From: CAVPDG01 sp963702535
GTDB lineage: Bacteria > Chloroflexota > Anaerolineae > Anaerolineales > UBA4823
Length of the DNA stretch: 64,000 nt
Direction: 5' to 3'
Assembly: GCA_963702535.1 (NCBI GenBank)
Contig: CAVPDG010000011.1
Location: forward strand, 62,001 to 126,000
Under the pieces are notes generated by a model, which was given only the letters and a program-made list of their open reading frames with translations, was not told the DNA's origin and did not search any database. The translations under genes and the position numbers were made by a program. The first letter of the stretch is position 1; each line of letters starts with the position of its first letter. Below are positions 35,746 to 46,545 of this stretch, piece by piece.

Positions 35746-37333
35746 ATGTTAGCCAGTCTCCCTTTATTCTTTGTTGCCGTCTCCATTTTTTTTGCAATCA
35801 TCCTATTAGCTGTTCGCATGCTGCGACCGGAGTTTGGCTATTCCTGGTTGATTACGGCGTTCGGCGCGCTGATTGTTTGGACGCTCATTCTATTCTCCCG
35901 GTTGTATCTTCCACAGACAGTAACGCTCAGCCTCTGGTCGCTACCCGGTTTCCCGGCAACAAGGGTAGCGCTGGTGCTGGATGGCTTTTCCTGGCCTTAT
36001 GCATTTGCGATAGGGACGCTCTTGCTTGCGGTGGTGCTGACGGATATCGCTCGCGCCCAGGAGTTGGACTGGTCTGCCTGGACAGCCAGTCTGTGCTTGA
36101 CTGCCTTAGGGCTGATGGCTGTGCTGGCAGGGAATCTATTCACATTGATCCTGGCATGGGCTGCGCTGGATTTTGCTGAACTGTTGGTGATGTTCTGGCA
36201 TGTGCGCACCAGCGGAAGGCAGGCGCAGAGTAGCCCTCACCGTATCTGCAAAGGTGATCAGCCTTGTCCTGCTGTCGTGGGCATGGATTGTGGCAGGCCG
36301 GGCCGGATCAAACGCCACCTTTGGAGACCTGCCCGTCGAGGCGAGCCTCTACCTGCTTCTGGCGGCATGGATCCGCGTCAGTGTTGCGCCAGCCAATATG
36401 CCCCAAATGCAAGAGCAATCTGTACAACGCAGCTTGGGTACGCTGTTGCGGTTAATTTCCGCGGCTGCCGGACTGCTACTTTTTACTCAAGTATCCCGTA
36501 TCGGGGTGGTAGATTGGCAAGCGCCAACCTTGCTTGCGCTGGCTGCCATTGCCGTTCTGTATGCCGGCATCTCGTGGATGTATTCCGGCGAGGAGCTGGC
36601 GAGTCAATCCTATTGGCTTACGGGTATCGCAGCCCTGGTTCTGGTTTCGGCAATCAGTGGGCAGGTTAACGCCAGCATAGCCTGGGGGCTTGGCGGATTA
36701 TTGTCCGGGGGAGTGTTGTTCCTGTACTCTGTGCCCAGCAAGTGGTTGGCTATTCTGCCTGCGCTTGGGTTGTTGCAAATGAGTGGTCTGCCGCTAACGC
36801 AGACCTGGAACGGGGCAGTATTATTCGGCGCGGTTGGATGGTTGGGATCGGTCTTTCTCGGATTGGGGCTGGCATTGCTCCTGGCAGGTCATTATTTGAG
36901 GTGGGGTCTAAAAAAGCAAGCGAAGCCAGACGCAGAACGCTGGGTTGTAGTCATCTATATTTGGGGGCTGGCGTCGATTGCGGGATCCCAGGCTGTTCTC
37001 GCCCTCTCGGAAAATATCATGGCAGGCTCATTGCTGACTCCGCTCAGCCTGGCGACGGTCGCGCCCGGCTTGGCGGCGTGTGGGGTGGCGGCTATATTGA
37101 TCTTGATAAAAAGAAGGGGTATTGTTCTATCCGGTAGAGTAGTGGGGTGGATTAGCTCATTCTTCTCCTTGCACTGGTTGTACCGCCTGACAGCCAAAGG
37201 TTATGATTTACTTGGAAGAGGGGTAGCCCTGGCAATATTGGTTCTTGAAGGCGAAGGCGGTATTCTCTGGGCGTTACTCATGCTGATCTTGCTCATGGCA
37301 TTGATCGCCCAGGGCGCGGTTAGAGGGGTTTGA
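35746..37333 (+). CDS. NuoL/M/N-like antiporter subunit A (one frameshift)
   Basis: About 528 residues, 13-14 predicted membrane helices, related to the antiporter-like subunits of complex I. Helix 4-5 reads LILAWAALDFAELLVMFWHV, where the canonical WE pair of NuoM is not kept. The frame breaks between 36205 and 36235, joining to a segment containing VALTVSAKVISLVLLSWAW. It starts a three-gene set whose members are four bases apart or overlapping. No other complex I, Mrp or hydrogenase gene is nearby. Confidence 0.65.
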
Positions 37334-37336
37334 AAG

Positions 37337-37990
37337 ATGGGTGGATTTACACCAGAACTCCTTGCCATTCCAGGGGTGACTATTCTTATCGCTACTGCTC
37401 TGGGGTTATTCCTGGTGCAGGGCTCCATTTGGAGCGTAGCGCTGCTGGCGATCCAGTATGTCGGAGTTTTTGCGCTGGTTAGCGCAGAATGGCCCTTCCC
37501 CATGGCGTTATCGATCCTGATGGCGGGGTGGATTGCCGCATTTGTGTTGGGGTATGCGATTTATTCGTTGATGCGGGAGGCGCCGGTCAGTAGCGAAACA
37601 ACCGAGGGGGGAAGGCAGATGGCTGGCATCGCTTTCGCTTACGGTAGGACGGTATCTGCACGCATCTTCCGGCTGTTAGCAGGTATATTGGTGGGTCTGG
37701 GCGCGCTTTCCGCCACGCCGATTGTGCTCGAATGGGTACCGGGTATTGCCCTGGCGCCTGCGGTTGGAGCCCTTGTCTTGATCGGATTGGGGTTGTTGCA
37801 GATTGGTCTGACCAGCCATCCGATCCGTGTGATCATTGGGTTGCTAACCATTATATCGGGGTTTGAGATCCTGTACGCAGTTGTCGAGCAGTCGGCGCTG
37901 GTAGCCGGCTTGCTGGCTGGAGTGACCATGGGGTTGGCTTTGTTGGGCGTCTATTTCTTATTCCAATCCTCCCTGGACGAAGCCGCATGA
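37337..37990 (+). CDS. NuoK/HyfE-like membrane subunit
   Basis: A 217-residue protein with about six membrane helices. The C-terminal third (PIRVIIGLLTIISGFEILYA, then VAGLLAGVTMGLALLGVYF) resembles NuoK and the hydrogenase-4 subunit HyfE, including a Glu in the helix FEILY. It starts four bases after subunit A and overlaps subunit B by four bases (ATGA), which implies a single translationally coupled operon. Confidence 0.6.
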   Translation: MGGFTPELLAIPGVTILIATALGLFLVQGSIWSVALLAIQYVGVFALVSAEWPFPMALSILMAGWIAAFVLGYAIYSLMREAPVSSETTEGGRQMAGIAFAYGRTVSARIFRLLAGILVGLGALSATPIVLEWVPGIALAPAVGALVLIGLGLLQIGLTSHPIRVIIGLLTIISGFEILYAVVEQSALVAGLLAGVTMGLALLGVYFLFQSSLDEAA

Positions 37991-39420
37991 ACGCCCCTTT
38001 GATCTGGATACTGCTACCGATGGTTGCCGGGGTGGGGTTGTATTTTATCCGCCGCAGGGAGATGCTCGTTATCATCGTTGGGGTTGGTTTGTCTCTGACG
38101 TTAGCCGTGTTAGCCTGGCTGCAACCAATCGGCGAGACATTCCGAGCGGGTGGTTTTTCGTTGCAAATAACGGATTCCCTGTTCGTCCTGGGACGGAGCT
38201 TTGTCCTGCAGCCGGAGAAGGCGCCCATACTGGTGCTCATCTACCTGGGAGAAGCGTTTTGGTTCGGAGGCGCGTGGACTGCCCGGACCAGCCGCTTATT
38301 CATCCCGTTGGGGTTGGTGATTGCCTCCCTGGTCACTGCCGCCCTGGCGGTTGAGCCGTTCTTATTCGCAGCATTGTTGATCGAGATCGCTGCCATCGCA
38401 TGTATCCCGCTATTTTCACCGCCGGGTCATTCGCTGGATCGAGGCTCGGTGCGCTTCCTGGTTTATGTGACCTTGAGCATGCCGATGATCTTGTTCACCG
38501 GCTGGCTGTTGGCTGGCGTTGAAGCAAGCCCGGAGGATTCGGTGCTGGTTTTGAGATCTGGCGTCCTGCTGGCTGTAGGATTTTCATTTCTCCTGGCAGT
38601 GATACCATTCCACACCTGGATGCCGATGGTCACCGAAAAAGCGAACCTATACATTGCTGCATTTATTTTTTACATCTTTCCTCTGATTGTTACCTTGTTC
38701 GGTCTGGGTTTCCTGGATCGATATGCCTGGCTGAGAAGCTCGGGATCTCTGTACCTGCTTTTATCCTGGGCGGGAATCGTCATGGTGGTCGCCGGTGGGA
38801 CAGGCGCAGCCTTCGAGCAGAATCTGGGTAGAATGCTGGCTTTTGCCGTGGTGGTGGAAATCGGGATAACCTTGCTTATCCTGAGCCAGCTCGGCGACCA
38901 GCCCGGCGTGCTACCGCTGCTGGGTGTATTCTTTGCTTCGCTCTTGCCGCGAGGGCTTGCCTTGGGATTGATGGCTTTAGCGATCATCGTACTGAGCCGG
39001 TCTCTCCAGGCCGAGCCCGGTCCCGTGGGATACCGGTTGAGTGACTATGAAGGCATCGGCTTACGTTACCCGATCGCTGCCTGCACCGTGGTGTTGTGTC
39101 TGCTCTCCCTGGCGGGATTCCCTTTGCTGGCAGGCTTTCCGGTACGCCTGGCGCTATGGCAAGGTCTTGCTTCACAATCCCTGGTATTAGGGGCGCTGTC
39201 TATGTTGGGTAGCGTTGGCTTGATCATTGCTGCCTTGCGAACGCTGGTTGTATTCGTGTCAGGGCGTGATGATGACGTGTGGCACGTGGAGGAGAAGCGC
39301 GGCGAACGGATCCTGCTTGGATTGGGTGTTGTGGCTTTATTTGCAGTAGGCATATTCCCACAGGTATTCCTCCAGGCGCTAACCAGCATGGCGAATATGT
39401 TCGTAAACTTTGGGGGATAA
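37987..39420 (+). CDS. NuoN/NuoM-like antiporter subunit B
   Basis: A 477-residue polytopic protein of the proton-translocating antiporter family. Family landmarks are AALLIEIAAIACIPLF (helix 5 Glu retained) and IPFHTWMPMVTEKANLYIAA, the HTWLPxAH-equivalent. The helix that normally carries a key Lys reads FIFYIFPLIVTLFG and lacks it. GGTGAAFEQNLGRMLAFAVV matches the later broken-helix region. The lost Lys raises doubt about proton pumping. Confidence 0.7.
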   Translation: MNAPLIWILLPMVAGVGLYFIRRREMLVIIVGVGLSLTLAVLAWLQPIGETFRAGGFSLQITDSLFVLGRSFVLQPEKAPILVLIYLGEAFWFGGAWTARTSRLFIPLGLVIASLVTAALAVEPFLFAALLIEIAAIACIPLFSPPGHSLDRGSVRFLVYVTLSMPMILFTGWLLAGVEASPEDSVLVLRSGVLLAVGFSFLLAVIPFHTWMPMVTEKANLYIAAFIFYIFPLIVTLFGLGFLDRYAWLRSSGSLYLLLSWAGIVMVVAGGTGAAFEQNLGRMLAFAVVVEIGITLLILSQLGDQPGVLPLLGVFFASLLPRGLALGLMALAIIVLSRSLQAEPGPVGYRLSDYEGIGLRYPIAACTVVLCLLSLAGFPLLAGFPVRLALWQGLASQSLVLGALSMLGSVGLIIAALRTLVVFVSGRDDDVWHVEEKRGERILLGLGVVALFAVGIFPQVFLQALTSMANMFVNFGG

Positions 39421-39444
39421 GCGCGCCGGGTCGCCGAACTGGCA

Positions 39445-39453
39445 TGCTATAAT
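39445..39453 (+). promoter_or_regulatory. Extended -10 promoter of the coiled-coil gene
   Basis: TGCTATAAT (39445-39453) is a full extended -10 element (TGN-TATAAT). It lies about 58 bases before the ATG at 39511. No good -35 is seen, as expected for extended -10 promoters. Confidence 0.6.
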
Positions 39454-39510
39454 CACCTGACAGTAGCAAGGTAGGTATGCACCTTGCGAGCATTGCAGGG
39501 AGATGATCCG

Positions 39511-40691
39511 ATGGAAATTGAACAGATCATTAAGCGCGTAGATTGGCTGGATGACGAGCGCCGTAAAGATAAGAACTCTGCTGTCTTCATTTGAGGACCG
39601 GCTGACAAATCTCGAAGGGAATATCCCTCCGCTTTCCCAACAGATCAAGGATGTCGGCGGTGAAATCACCAGAGTGACAGCGATGCTGGGCAGGATGGAT
39701 CGCTTTGACGAGGCTTTGCTCCAACAGCGAATCGAGGTTAAACAAAATTACGAAGAGCTGGACCGACAGTCAAAAAAACGAGAGGAAGAAGCGGAGAAAG
39801 TTCGCAGGCTGGAGCTGCGTGGGTTAGAAGCGAATATCGTTGAGCTGCGCAAGGACATTAGCGTTGTTCCCGAGCTTAAACGAGCGATACAGGCTCGGGC
39901 GGATGAGACCATACGCCTGGAAAAAGAGATCAATGAAGCCAGGGTAAGGATTAGAATCTTACCGGCACAGCGAGGAAGAATACACTCGCGCCTATCGCCT
40001 GTTGGAAGACGGACGCAGGCAAGATGCTAAAAGGTTGACCGACCTGCAGGGGGAGATCACGGCGATACGCAAGCATATCGATGACCAGCGTGGGAAGATG
40101 GAGCTGACGACTACAACGATCAAGAAGATCGATACACGGCTCAATGAGATATCCATGCTGGAAGTCGAGCGGCGTGAAGCGCAGGAAAAATTCCTGGAGA
40201 ACCAGACCTTGCTTCAGGTGGAGCGCGAGCGGGTATGGAAGGATTGGCAAGCCCGCTTCGAGGTGATCGAGCGGCAGACCGCGGATATCGATACCAACTT
40301 ACAGACACTGGACGCGACTCACCGAGCCGTCAAACGCTCTCAGGCTGCCCTGGATGAGCTAACGGTAAAGGTAGACCGGCGGGTTAACGAGATGGCGGAG
40401 ATCCAGCGCCTGTCCGAAGAACGTTTCCGGCAGGAGTGGGTTACATTCAAAGCGGATGATCAAAAACGCTGGACGAACTACACATTGACGCAAGAAGAGC
40501 AGCGCGGCGAGGTCAGCCGCCAGAATGAGAAGTTGAACGATCGCGTTACGCAACTTGAGGATAGCCTGCAGGAGATCCAGGATCTGCTGCGCCAGATGAA
40601 TGAGCAAACGGAAAAACGGCTACAATCCCTGCTGGCAGTGGCGCATGAATGGGTTTCTGCGTATGAGCGGTCTACCGGTCGTAGTCGCTAG
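39511..40691 (+). CDS. Long coiled-coil protein (two frameshifts)
   Basis: About 393 residues, nearly all heptad coiled coil rich in E, Q, K and R. Examples are VKQNYEELDRQSKKREEEAE and LNDRVTQLEDSLQEIQDLL. The N-terminus MEIEQIIKRVDWLDDERRKD starts at 39511 after a GGGAGATG site. The frame changes near 39575 and again near 39955. No signal peptide or membrane segment is present, so a cytoplasmic structural or scaffold role is likely. It directly precedes selB, but no functional link is evident. Confidence 0.65.
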
Positions 40692-40782
40692 GACTGCTTT
40701 CACTCAAGGATAATGGTCAAGACCAGGTCATGGTCAAACTTCCGGCACAGAAACGCCCTGGTGGGAGAGCTGAGAGTATTCG

Positions 40783-42694
40783 ATGCGCGTGATCGGTACA
40801 GCGGGTCATGTTGATCATGGGAAATCAACCCTGGTAGAAGCCTTAACCGGGTCCCACCCCGACCGTCTCAAGGAAGAGCAAGAGCGGGAGATGACGATTG
40901 ACCTTGGATTTGCCTGGCTGAATCTGCCGGATGGCGAAGAGGTGGGCATCGTTGATGTCCCTGGTCATCGTGACTTCATCGAAAACATGCTCGCAGGCGT
41001 TGGAGGCATTGATGCGGCGCTATTCGTCATCGCCGCCGATGAAGGGATCATGCCGCAAACGAGGGAACACCTGGCAATATTGGACCTGCTGCAAATCAAG
41101 AGCGGCGTGATTGCGCTGAGCAAGATCGATCTGGTGGATGATCAACGATTGGCTGGACCTGGTAGAAGAGGATATCCAGCATGCCGTCGCAAACACGGTG
41201 TTGGAGAATGCAGCCATATGCCGCGTGCTCTGCGCGCAGCAAGGCGGGACTGCCGCAACTAATCGCTGCTCTACAGAACTGCCTGGAAGAAAAGCCGCCC
41301 CGTCCTGACCTGGGCAAACCCAGGTTACCGGTGGACCGCATCTTCACGCATGCCTGGCTTTGGCACCGTTGTTACCGGAACGCTCATCGATGGGAGGCTA
41401 GCCCTCGGGGATGAGGTTGAGATCCTGCCGGGAGGAAGCCGGGGCAGGATCCGCGGTTTGCAAACCCACAGAAAGAAGGAAGAGTTCAGCGTACCCGGCA
41501 GCAGGACGGCGGTGAACATCAGCGGTATTGCTACCGAACAAGTTGCGCGCGGCAATGTGGTTGTCCATCCGGGGGATTACAAACCCACCTCTCGCATCGA
41601 TGTAAGTATCAGGATGCTTCGTGATGCAAGCAGGTCACTGCGCCACAATACCCAGGTCAAACTGTTTATTGGCGCCACGGAGGTTCTGGCACGCGTCCGG
41701 CTGTTGGGAGTGGAAGAGATAAACCCGGGAGAGACGGGCTGGCTGCAACTGGAACTGGCTAACCCGGTTGTAGCCGTGCGAGGCGATCGCCTCATCTTGC
41801 GGCAGCCTTCTCCAGGTGAGACTTTAGGAGGTGGGGAAGTAGTTGATCCGCATCCCAAAGGGCGCCACAAGCGGTTCAATGAAGGGATTATCGACGGGCT
41901 CGAGTCGCTCGCCCAAGGCTCCCCGGCAGAGGTGCTCTTGCAGGCTTTGCAGGCGAGTGGGTATGCGACGCTCAAGGACGTGATCGCCAGCTCTCATTTG
42001 GATAGCAGCTCAGCCGATCAGGCTGTGAGCGAGTTGTTCGACTCGGGCCAGCTCATCGTTCTGGATAAAGGTGGAAACACCCAGAGCGCGATCCCTGGAA
42101 AGGCGGATCTGGTTGCATCTAAAAACTTTGTCGATGGATGGGCGGAGAAAGCGCTTCGAGCTGTAGGAGAATTCCACAAAGCGCACCCGCTCAAAGCTGG
42201 CATGCCCCGTGAGGAACTGAAAAGCCGTTTAAAAACGCCGGCGCGTGTCTTCAACGCTCTCACCAGCAGGTTGATCAACGACCGGCGCTCTGAAAGAGAT
42301 GGGTCCGGTGATCTACCTGCCTTCGCACGAGATCCGCTTTACGCCCCAACAAAAGCAAGCTATCGATCAGCTAATGGCTCGCTTCGCCCAGGCGCCGTAT
42401 GCCCCTCCCTCGATCAAAGAATGTAATGCTGAGATTGGCGAGGATCTCTACAATACCCTGGTCGATTCGGGCAAGCTCATCCCGGTGAACACAGATGTGG
42501 TTTTCAGCCGAGATGGGTATGAGCGTATGGTGCGTGAAATCTGTAAATTAATCGAGCAGAACGGGCAAGTTTCCGCGGCTCAGGTGAGAGATCATCTGAA
42601 TACCAGCCGGAAATACGTATTGGGAATCCTGGAATACCTGGACCAGGTGGGCGTTACCGTGCGTGAGGGCGACCTGCGCAGATTGAAAAAATGA
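40783..42694 (+). CDS. selB: Selenocysteine-specific elongation factor SelB (four frameshifts)
   Basis: About 636 residues. The GTPase domain has IGTAGHVDHGKSTL (G1), DVPGHRDFIENML (G3) and LSKIDLVDD (G4). Domain 2 begins MPGFGTVVTGTLIDGRLALG, the SelB-type variant of the EF-Tu fold. The C-terminal winged helices for SECIS binding include MVREICKLIEQNGQVSA and LNTSRKYVLGILEYLDQVG. The frame breaks near 41150, 41225, 41347 and 42295. It implies selenocysteine use. No selA, selD or tRNA-Sec gene is visible in the window. Confidence 0.85.
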
Positions 42695-42710
42695 CCGACT
42701 GGATAGACTA

Positions 42711-42716
42711 TAATTG
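42711..42716 (+). promoter_or_regulatory. -10 box upstream of the surface protein gene
   Basis: TATAAT about 68 bases before the ATG. TTGAAA lies at 42685-42690, with a long 20-base spacer, so the assignment is tentative. Confidence 0.4.
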
Positions 42717-42783
42717 GAACATATTGGATTCGAGCGCTTGAGTTCTGATACTGGCACGCCGAGAGACCAACAGGACGATGGAT

Positions 42784-44952
42784 ATGAAGATCAATTCTAA
42801 CGAACAACGATCAAGTGCACTTGCCAGGCTACGCCGCTTGAGCCTCACCGGCTTGAGCATCTTCCTGGCATTCGTGTTCCTCTGGGTTGGTTTCGACACC
42901 CTGCTGGCAAGCAGACAATCCAATATTTACGGTGTCAGCCATCCTGAGATCGCTCTAGCTGCCGGAGAGCCTGCTCCGCTGCAGCAGGCTGCCCAAGACC
43001 TGGCGATCGCGAAGAGCCATACCGGGAATTTCCAGATCGGAACGCAGGGGACGTACTTCGTTACCGTTACAAACGTCGGGACCGGTCAGGTCAACGGGAG
43101 TGTTGTTGTGAATGATACGCTCCCAAATGGATTGGCGCCGGTCCAGGCATCGGGACCCGGGTGGACAGGATGCGGGATCTCGGGGCAGATCGTGAGCTGT
43201 TCTCATCAAAATCTGAGCGGATTACCCCCGGGAAGCAGCCTGGGTACCATCAGCATTGTCGTAAATGTCGGGCAAGCTGCAGCGCCATCCGTGACGAATG
43301 TCGCTACGCTTGTAAATGAAAATGACACTAACACAGCGCAACAACTCGGCGAGTGATGCAACCACAATTGTAAGCGCAGACCTGGCTGTTACAAAATCCG
43401 TCGTCCCGACTGTTGTTTCAGAGCTGAATCCGATCACCTATACCGTAACAATCCGCAACAACGGACCCAGCGAGGCTACCAATGTTGTGCTCTCGGATAC
43501 TCTACCGAGCGGACTTACCTTTGTAGGTGCTGCGCCAAGCCAGGGCACATTCAACAATGGTTTGTGGTCGGTGGGGAATATCGTCAATGGTGCGTTGGCA
43601 ACTTTGCGCATCTCTGCCCGACCGAATTCCGGTACCCTGGGGCAGACGATCGTCAATACGACTGCCGGCTTAGGGTCGGATTTATTTGATCACCAACCGG
43701 CAAATAACGAGGCAAGCGCCAGCATCCGAGTGCGGTCGACGCGCCTGATCGGGGTGGTTACTGCGGCAGGATCAAACACCCCGGTTGTCTCTGCAAATGT
43801 CGTTTTAACAGACAGCCTGAGTCGCGTTTACAACTCGACTACCGGAACAAACGGCTGGTATACCTTTACAGCGACGACAACCAGCCCGATTGCGCCGGGG
43901 AACTTTGCCGTACGGGCTTCCAGAACAGGATACCAGCCAACAACCATCTTTTCCTCGATCACCGCCGATGTGGATAACCGCCAGGACCTGGTACTGGGTA
44001 CAACCGATCTCGTGGTCGCCAAGAGGGCGAACGTCACCACGGTGGTCCCTGGGCAGATCATCACGTATACCTTGGCAATCACCAACGTGGGCTCATTGCC
44101 AGCTTCATCGGTCGTCATCACGGATGTTTTACCATCCACGCTGACTTATATAACCGACACATTCAGAGTTGCACACACGTCCCCGGTAGCCGGGACGATT
44201 GTGTGGAGACCCACCACAACCCTGCCCGCAAATGGATTTTTCAACTTCAGAGTACGGGTACAGGTTGCTAACGCACTGCCAAGCCCAACCGCCTCGATCG
44301 TGAATTCGGTAACCGCCAGGACGCGAACGGCGGAAGCCAATCTTAATAATAACACCGCACAAAGCACCATCACCAGCACCGGGACGCCGAACATTGGGAT
44401 CACAAAGTCGGTATTCCCCAGCCAGGTGCGGACGGCTCAAAATGCGACGTATACGATCGTGGTCAACAATACGGGGACTGCGATGGTTACGAGTGCGACC
44501 GTTACGGACCAATTCTCTTCTTATGTCGATGTCATCAGCGTCACGACAACGAAAGGGACAGCCACAGCCAACGCCTCCACCCGCAGGGTTACCGTGACGA
44601 TTGGAACCCTGAGTCCCAATGAGGTGGTGACGATCACCGTCATCGTGCGGGTGAACAGTACCGCAACGACAAACCTGACGGTCAGCAATTCAGCGTCTAT
44701 CGATTCGGTCTTTGGGGCGGCTACGACAACGCGGACATCTAACTCGGTCAGCTTCCAGCTCCTGGCGACGGCGACACTGCCAGGCACCGGCGGCGTTGAG
44801 CAGGCCTCCTTCCTGGAGAGTAATCCCCGGCTGGGTTTGCCAGCGCTGATCAGCGCTGATCTTGTTGGGCTTGATCGGATTGTTCGCCCTGGGGTATGGC
44901 ATTTGGGCAAAGCGGAAAGGTTCTTCAGGGACAGGCTGGTATTTCAAGATGA
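42784..44952 (+). CDS. DUF11-repeat surface protein with LPGTGG sorting signal (two frameshifts)
   Basis: About 720 residues: a signal-anchor (about 20-45, LTGLSIFLAFVFLWVGF) and at least four DUF11-type adhesin repeats. The repeats are recognised by segments such as FVTVTNVGTGQVNGSVVVND, YTVTIRNNGPSEATNVVLSD and YTLAITNVGSLPASSVVITD. A carboxypeptidase-like insert follows repeat 2. The sorting motif is ATLPGTGGVEQA near 44775-44810, followed by a helix (LIGLFALGYGIWAKRKG). The frame breaks near 43335 and near 44850. The 3' end is uncertain: either TGA at 44950-44952 or fusion to the sortase. Confidence 0.75.
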
Positions 44953-45672
44953 GCGGACTCTTCTTAGCGGCTTCCCTGGTCTTTGGATTTGTTGCCTGGG
45001 GGATCCAGAATTTTGGAAAGCTGGGGGAGATCAGCGCCCTACCTGCGGTGGTGACGGAGGTATTATCCACTCCGAGCTGGAAGCGAGGCGGATCTGGAAG
45101 GTGATGCGCCGCTCGTGATGCCGCCATCTCAGCTGGATGATCTTGCAGCCCTGCCAGACTTCCCCATCCCGACGCCGACTGTTCCGGCGAGCGTGGACGA
45201 GGCGGCTGATCAAAGCGCAGTGACGCGCATCATTTTGCCAAGCATTGGGGTGGATACCGTTGTCAAGTACGTGCCGTTCGATGGCATCACCTGGCTCATC
45301 GCCGGCTTGCAGCAGGAAGTTGCCTGGATGGGGGATACATCCTGGCCAGGGTTGGGGAGCAATACCGCCCTTGCCGGGCATGTCTCGCTGCGTTCAGGAG
45401 CAGATGGTCCATTCCGTTATTTAGAGCGTTTGGAAGCGGATGACCAAGTTAAGGTGTACACCGAAGAAAATATCTACACTTACCGCGTGCGTGAAAAGAA
45501 GCTGGTCGAAGAGACGGATCTATCCGTCATCGAAGCAACGGATGGCTCGCAGCTGACCTTGATCACCTGCGCCTCCTGGGATCCACAAATCCGCTACTAT
45601 GTGCAGCGCTTGATCGTCACGGCTGACCTTGAAAAAGTGGAGCCGCTGCGGAGCGACCAGCAGGGTAACTAA
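44949..45672 (+). CDS. Sortase, class D/E type (one frameshift)
   Basis: About 240 residues: an N-terminal membrane helix (SGLFLAASLVFGFVAWG) and a sortase fold. The domain has IILPSIGVDTVVKYVP, NTALAGHVSLRSG (catalytic His in GHV), LTLITCASWDP (catalytic Cys) and YYVQRLIVTADL (catalytic Arg). The frame breaks near 45070, before the segment GDAPLVMPPSQLDD. The presumed ATG at 44949 overlaps a TGA in the upstream frame. It almost certainly anchors the LPGTGG protein encoded immediately upstream. The start is uncertain. Confidence 0.75.
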
Positions 45673-45683
45673 AATGAGCCGAT

Positions 45684-45719
45684 AAAAGCACACTCCCTTT
45701 ACCGGGGGTGTGCTTTTTT
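45684..45719. terminator. Bidirectional terminator after the sortase
   Basis: AAAAGCACACTCCC pairs with GGGGGTGTGCTTTTTT through one T-G wobble, with T-runs on the plus strand and the complementary A-run on the left arm. Confidence 0.85.
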
Positions 45720-45830
45720 ATGGGTGCTGTAAAAAATCCTCTCATTCTGTGTAACAATTCAATATTAATTTCGTTTTCAAAGGAGGGGAAGAAATTTTCC
45801 CCAGTTTACACACGGGGATTTCGGAGGCAT

Positions 45831-46520
45831 ATGTCGAGTTCAATCCGCATTCTGTTTGCAGATGATGATCTGGACATCCAGCAAGCAGTTTGCTTTGTGT
45901 TGGAAGAAGCGGGGATGGACGTCCATTTCGCTTCGGATGGCTTCCATGCACTTGAACTCTATCGCTCCACACCGGTCAACCTGGTCATTCTGGATATGAT
46001 GATGCCCATTATGGATGGACTGGAAACCTGTCAAAAGATACGGCAGGTGTCTTCCATACCGATCATCATGCTGACTGCACGGGGGAGAGAAGAGGATGTC
46101 GTTACTGCATTCGAGATGGGCGCAGACGACTACATCGTGAAGCCATTCCGCCCCCGGGAGCTTATAGCCCGAATTCATGCTGTCCTAAAGCGGGCAGCGC
46201 AGGACGAAGAAGCCCGTAAACTGCTGGCATTCGGCAGCTTGATGATGGACCTGGAAGCGCACCGTGTGATGTACCGGGACCGGAATATCCAGATGTCTCC
46301 CATGGAGTTCAAGTTGCTCCGCTACCTGATGGAAAATGCCGGGGTGGTTCTGAGCAAGGAAGACCTGTTGCAAAACGTCTGGGGTTACCCGCCATCTGCC
46401 GGAGATATGAACTTGATCGAGGCGACAGTCCGCCGGTTACGCAAGAAAGTCGAAAAAGACCCGTCTCACCCGCACTTCATCAAGACGGTATGGGGGACTG
46501 GATATCGCTTCGGAGAATAA
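45831..46520 (+). CDS. OmpR/PhoB-type response regulator
   Basis: 229 residues. The receiver domain has the acidic pair in FADDDLD, phospho-Asp in LVILDMMMP and Lys in VKPFRPRELIARI. The C-terminal winged helix has MSPMEFKLLRYLMENAG and TVWGTGYRF. The ATG at 45831 (MSSSIRILF) is preferred to an in-frame upstream start because GGAGG lies four bases upstream. No histidine kinase gene is adjacent, so the partner is elsewhere; the kinase at 61099 is a candidate only by co-occurrence. Confidence 0.92.
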   Translation: MSSSIRILFADDDLDIQQAVCFVLEEAGMDVHFASDGFHALELYRSTPVNLVILDMMMPIMDGLETCQKIRQVSSIPIIMLTARGREEDVVTAFEMGADDYIVKPFRPRELIARIHAVLKRAAQDEEARKLLAFGSLMMDLEAHRVMYRDRNIQMSPMEFKLLRYLMENAGVVLSKEDLLQNVWGYPPSAGDMNLIEATVRRLRKKVEKDPSHPHFIKTVWGTGYRFGE

Positions 46521-46545
46521 TCCCGGCTCAGCAATTTACTGCATT

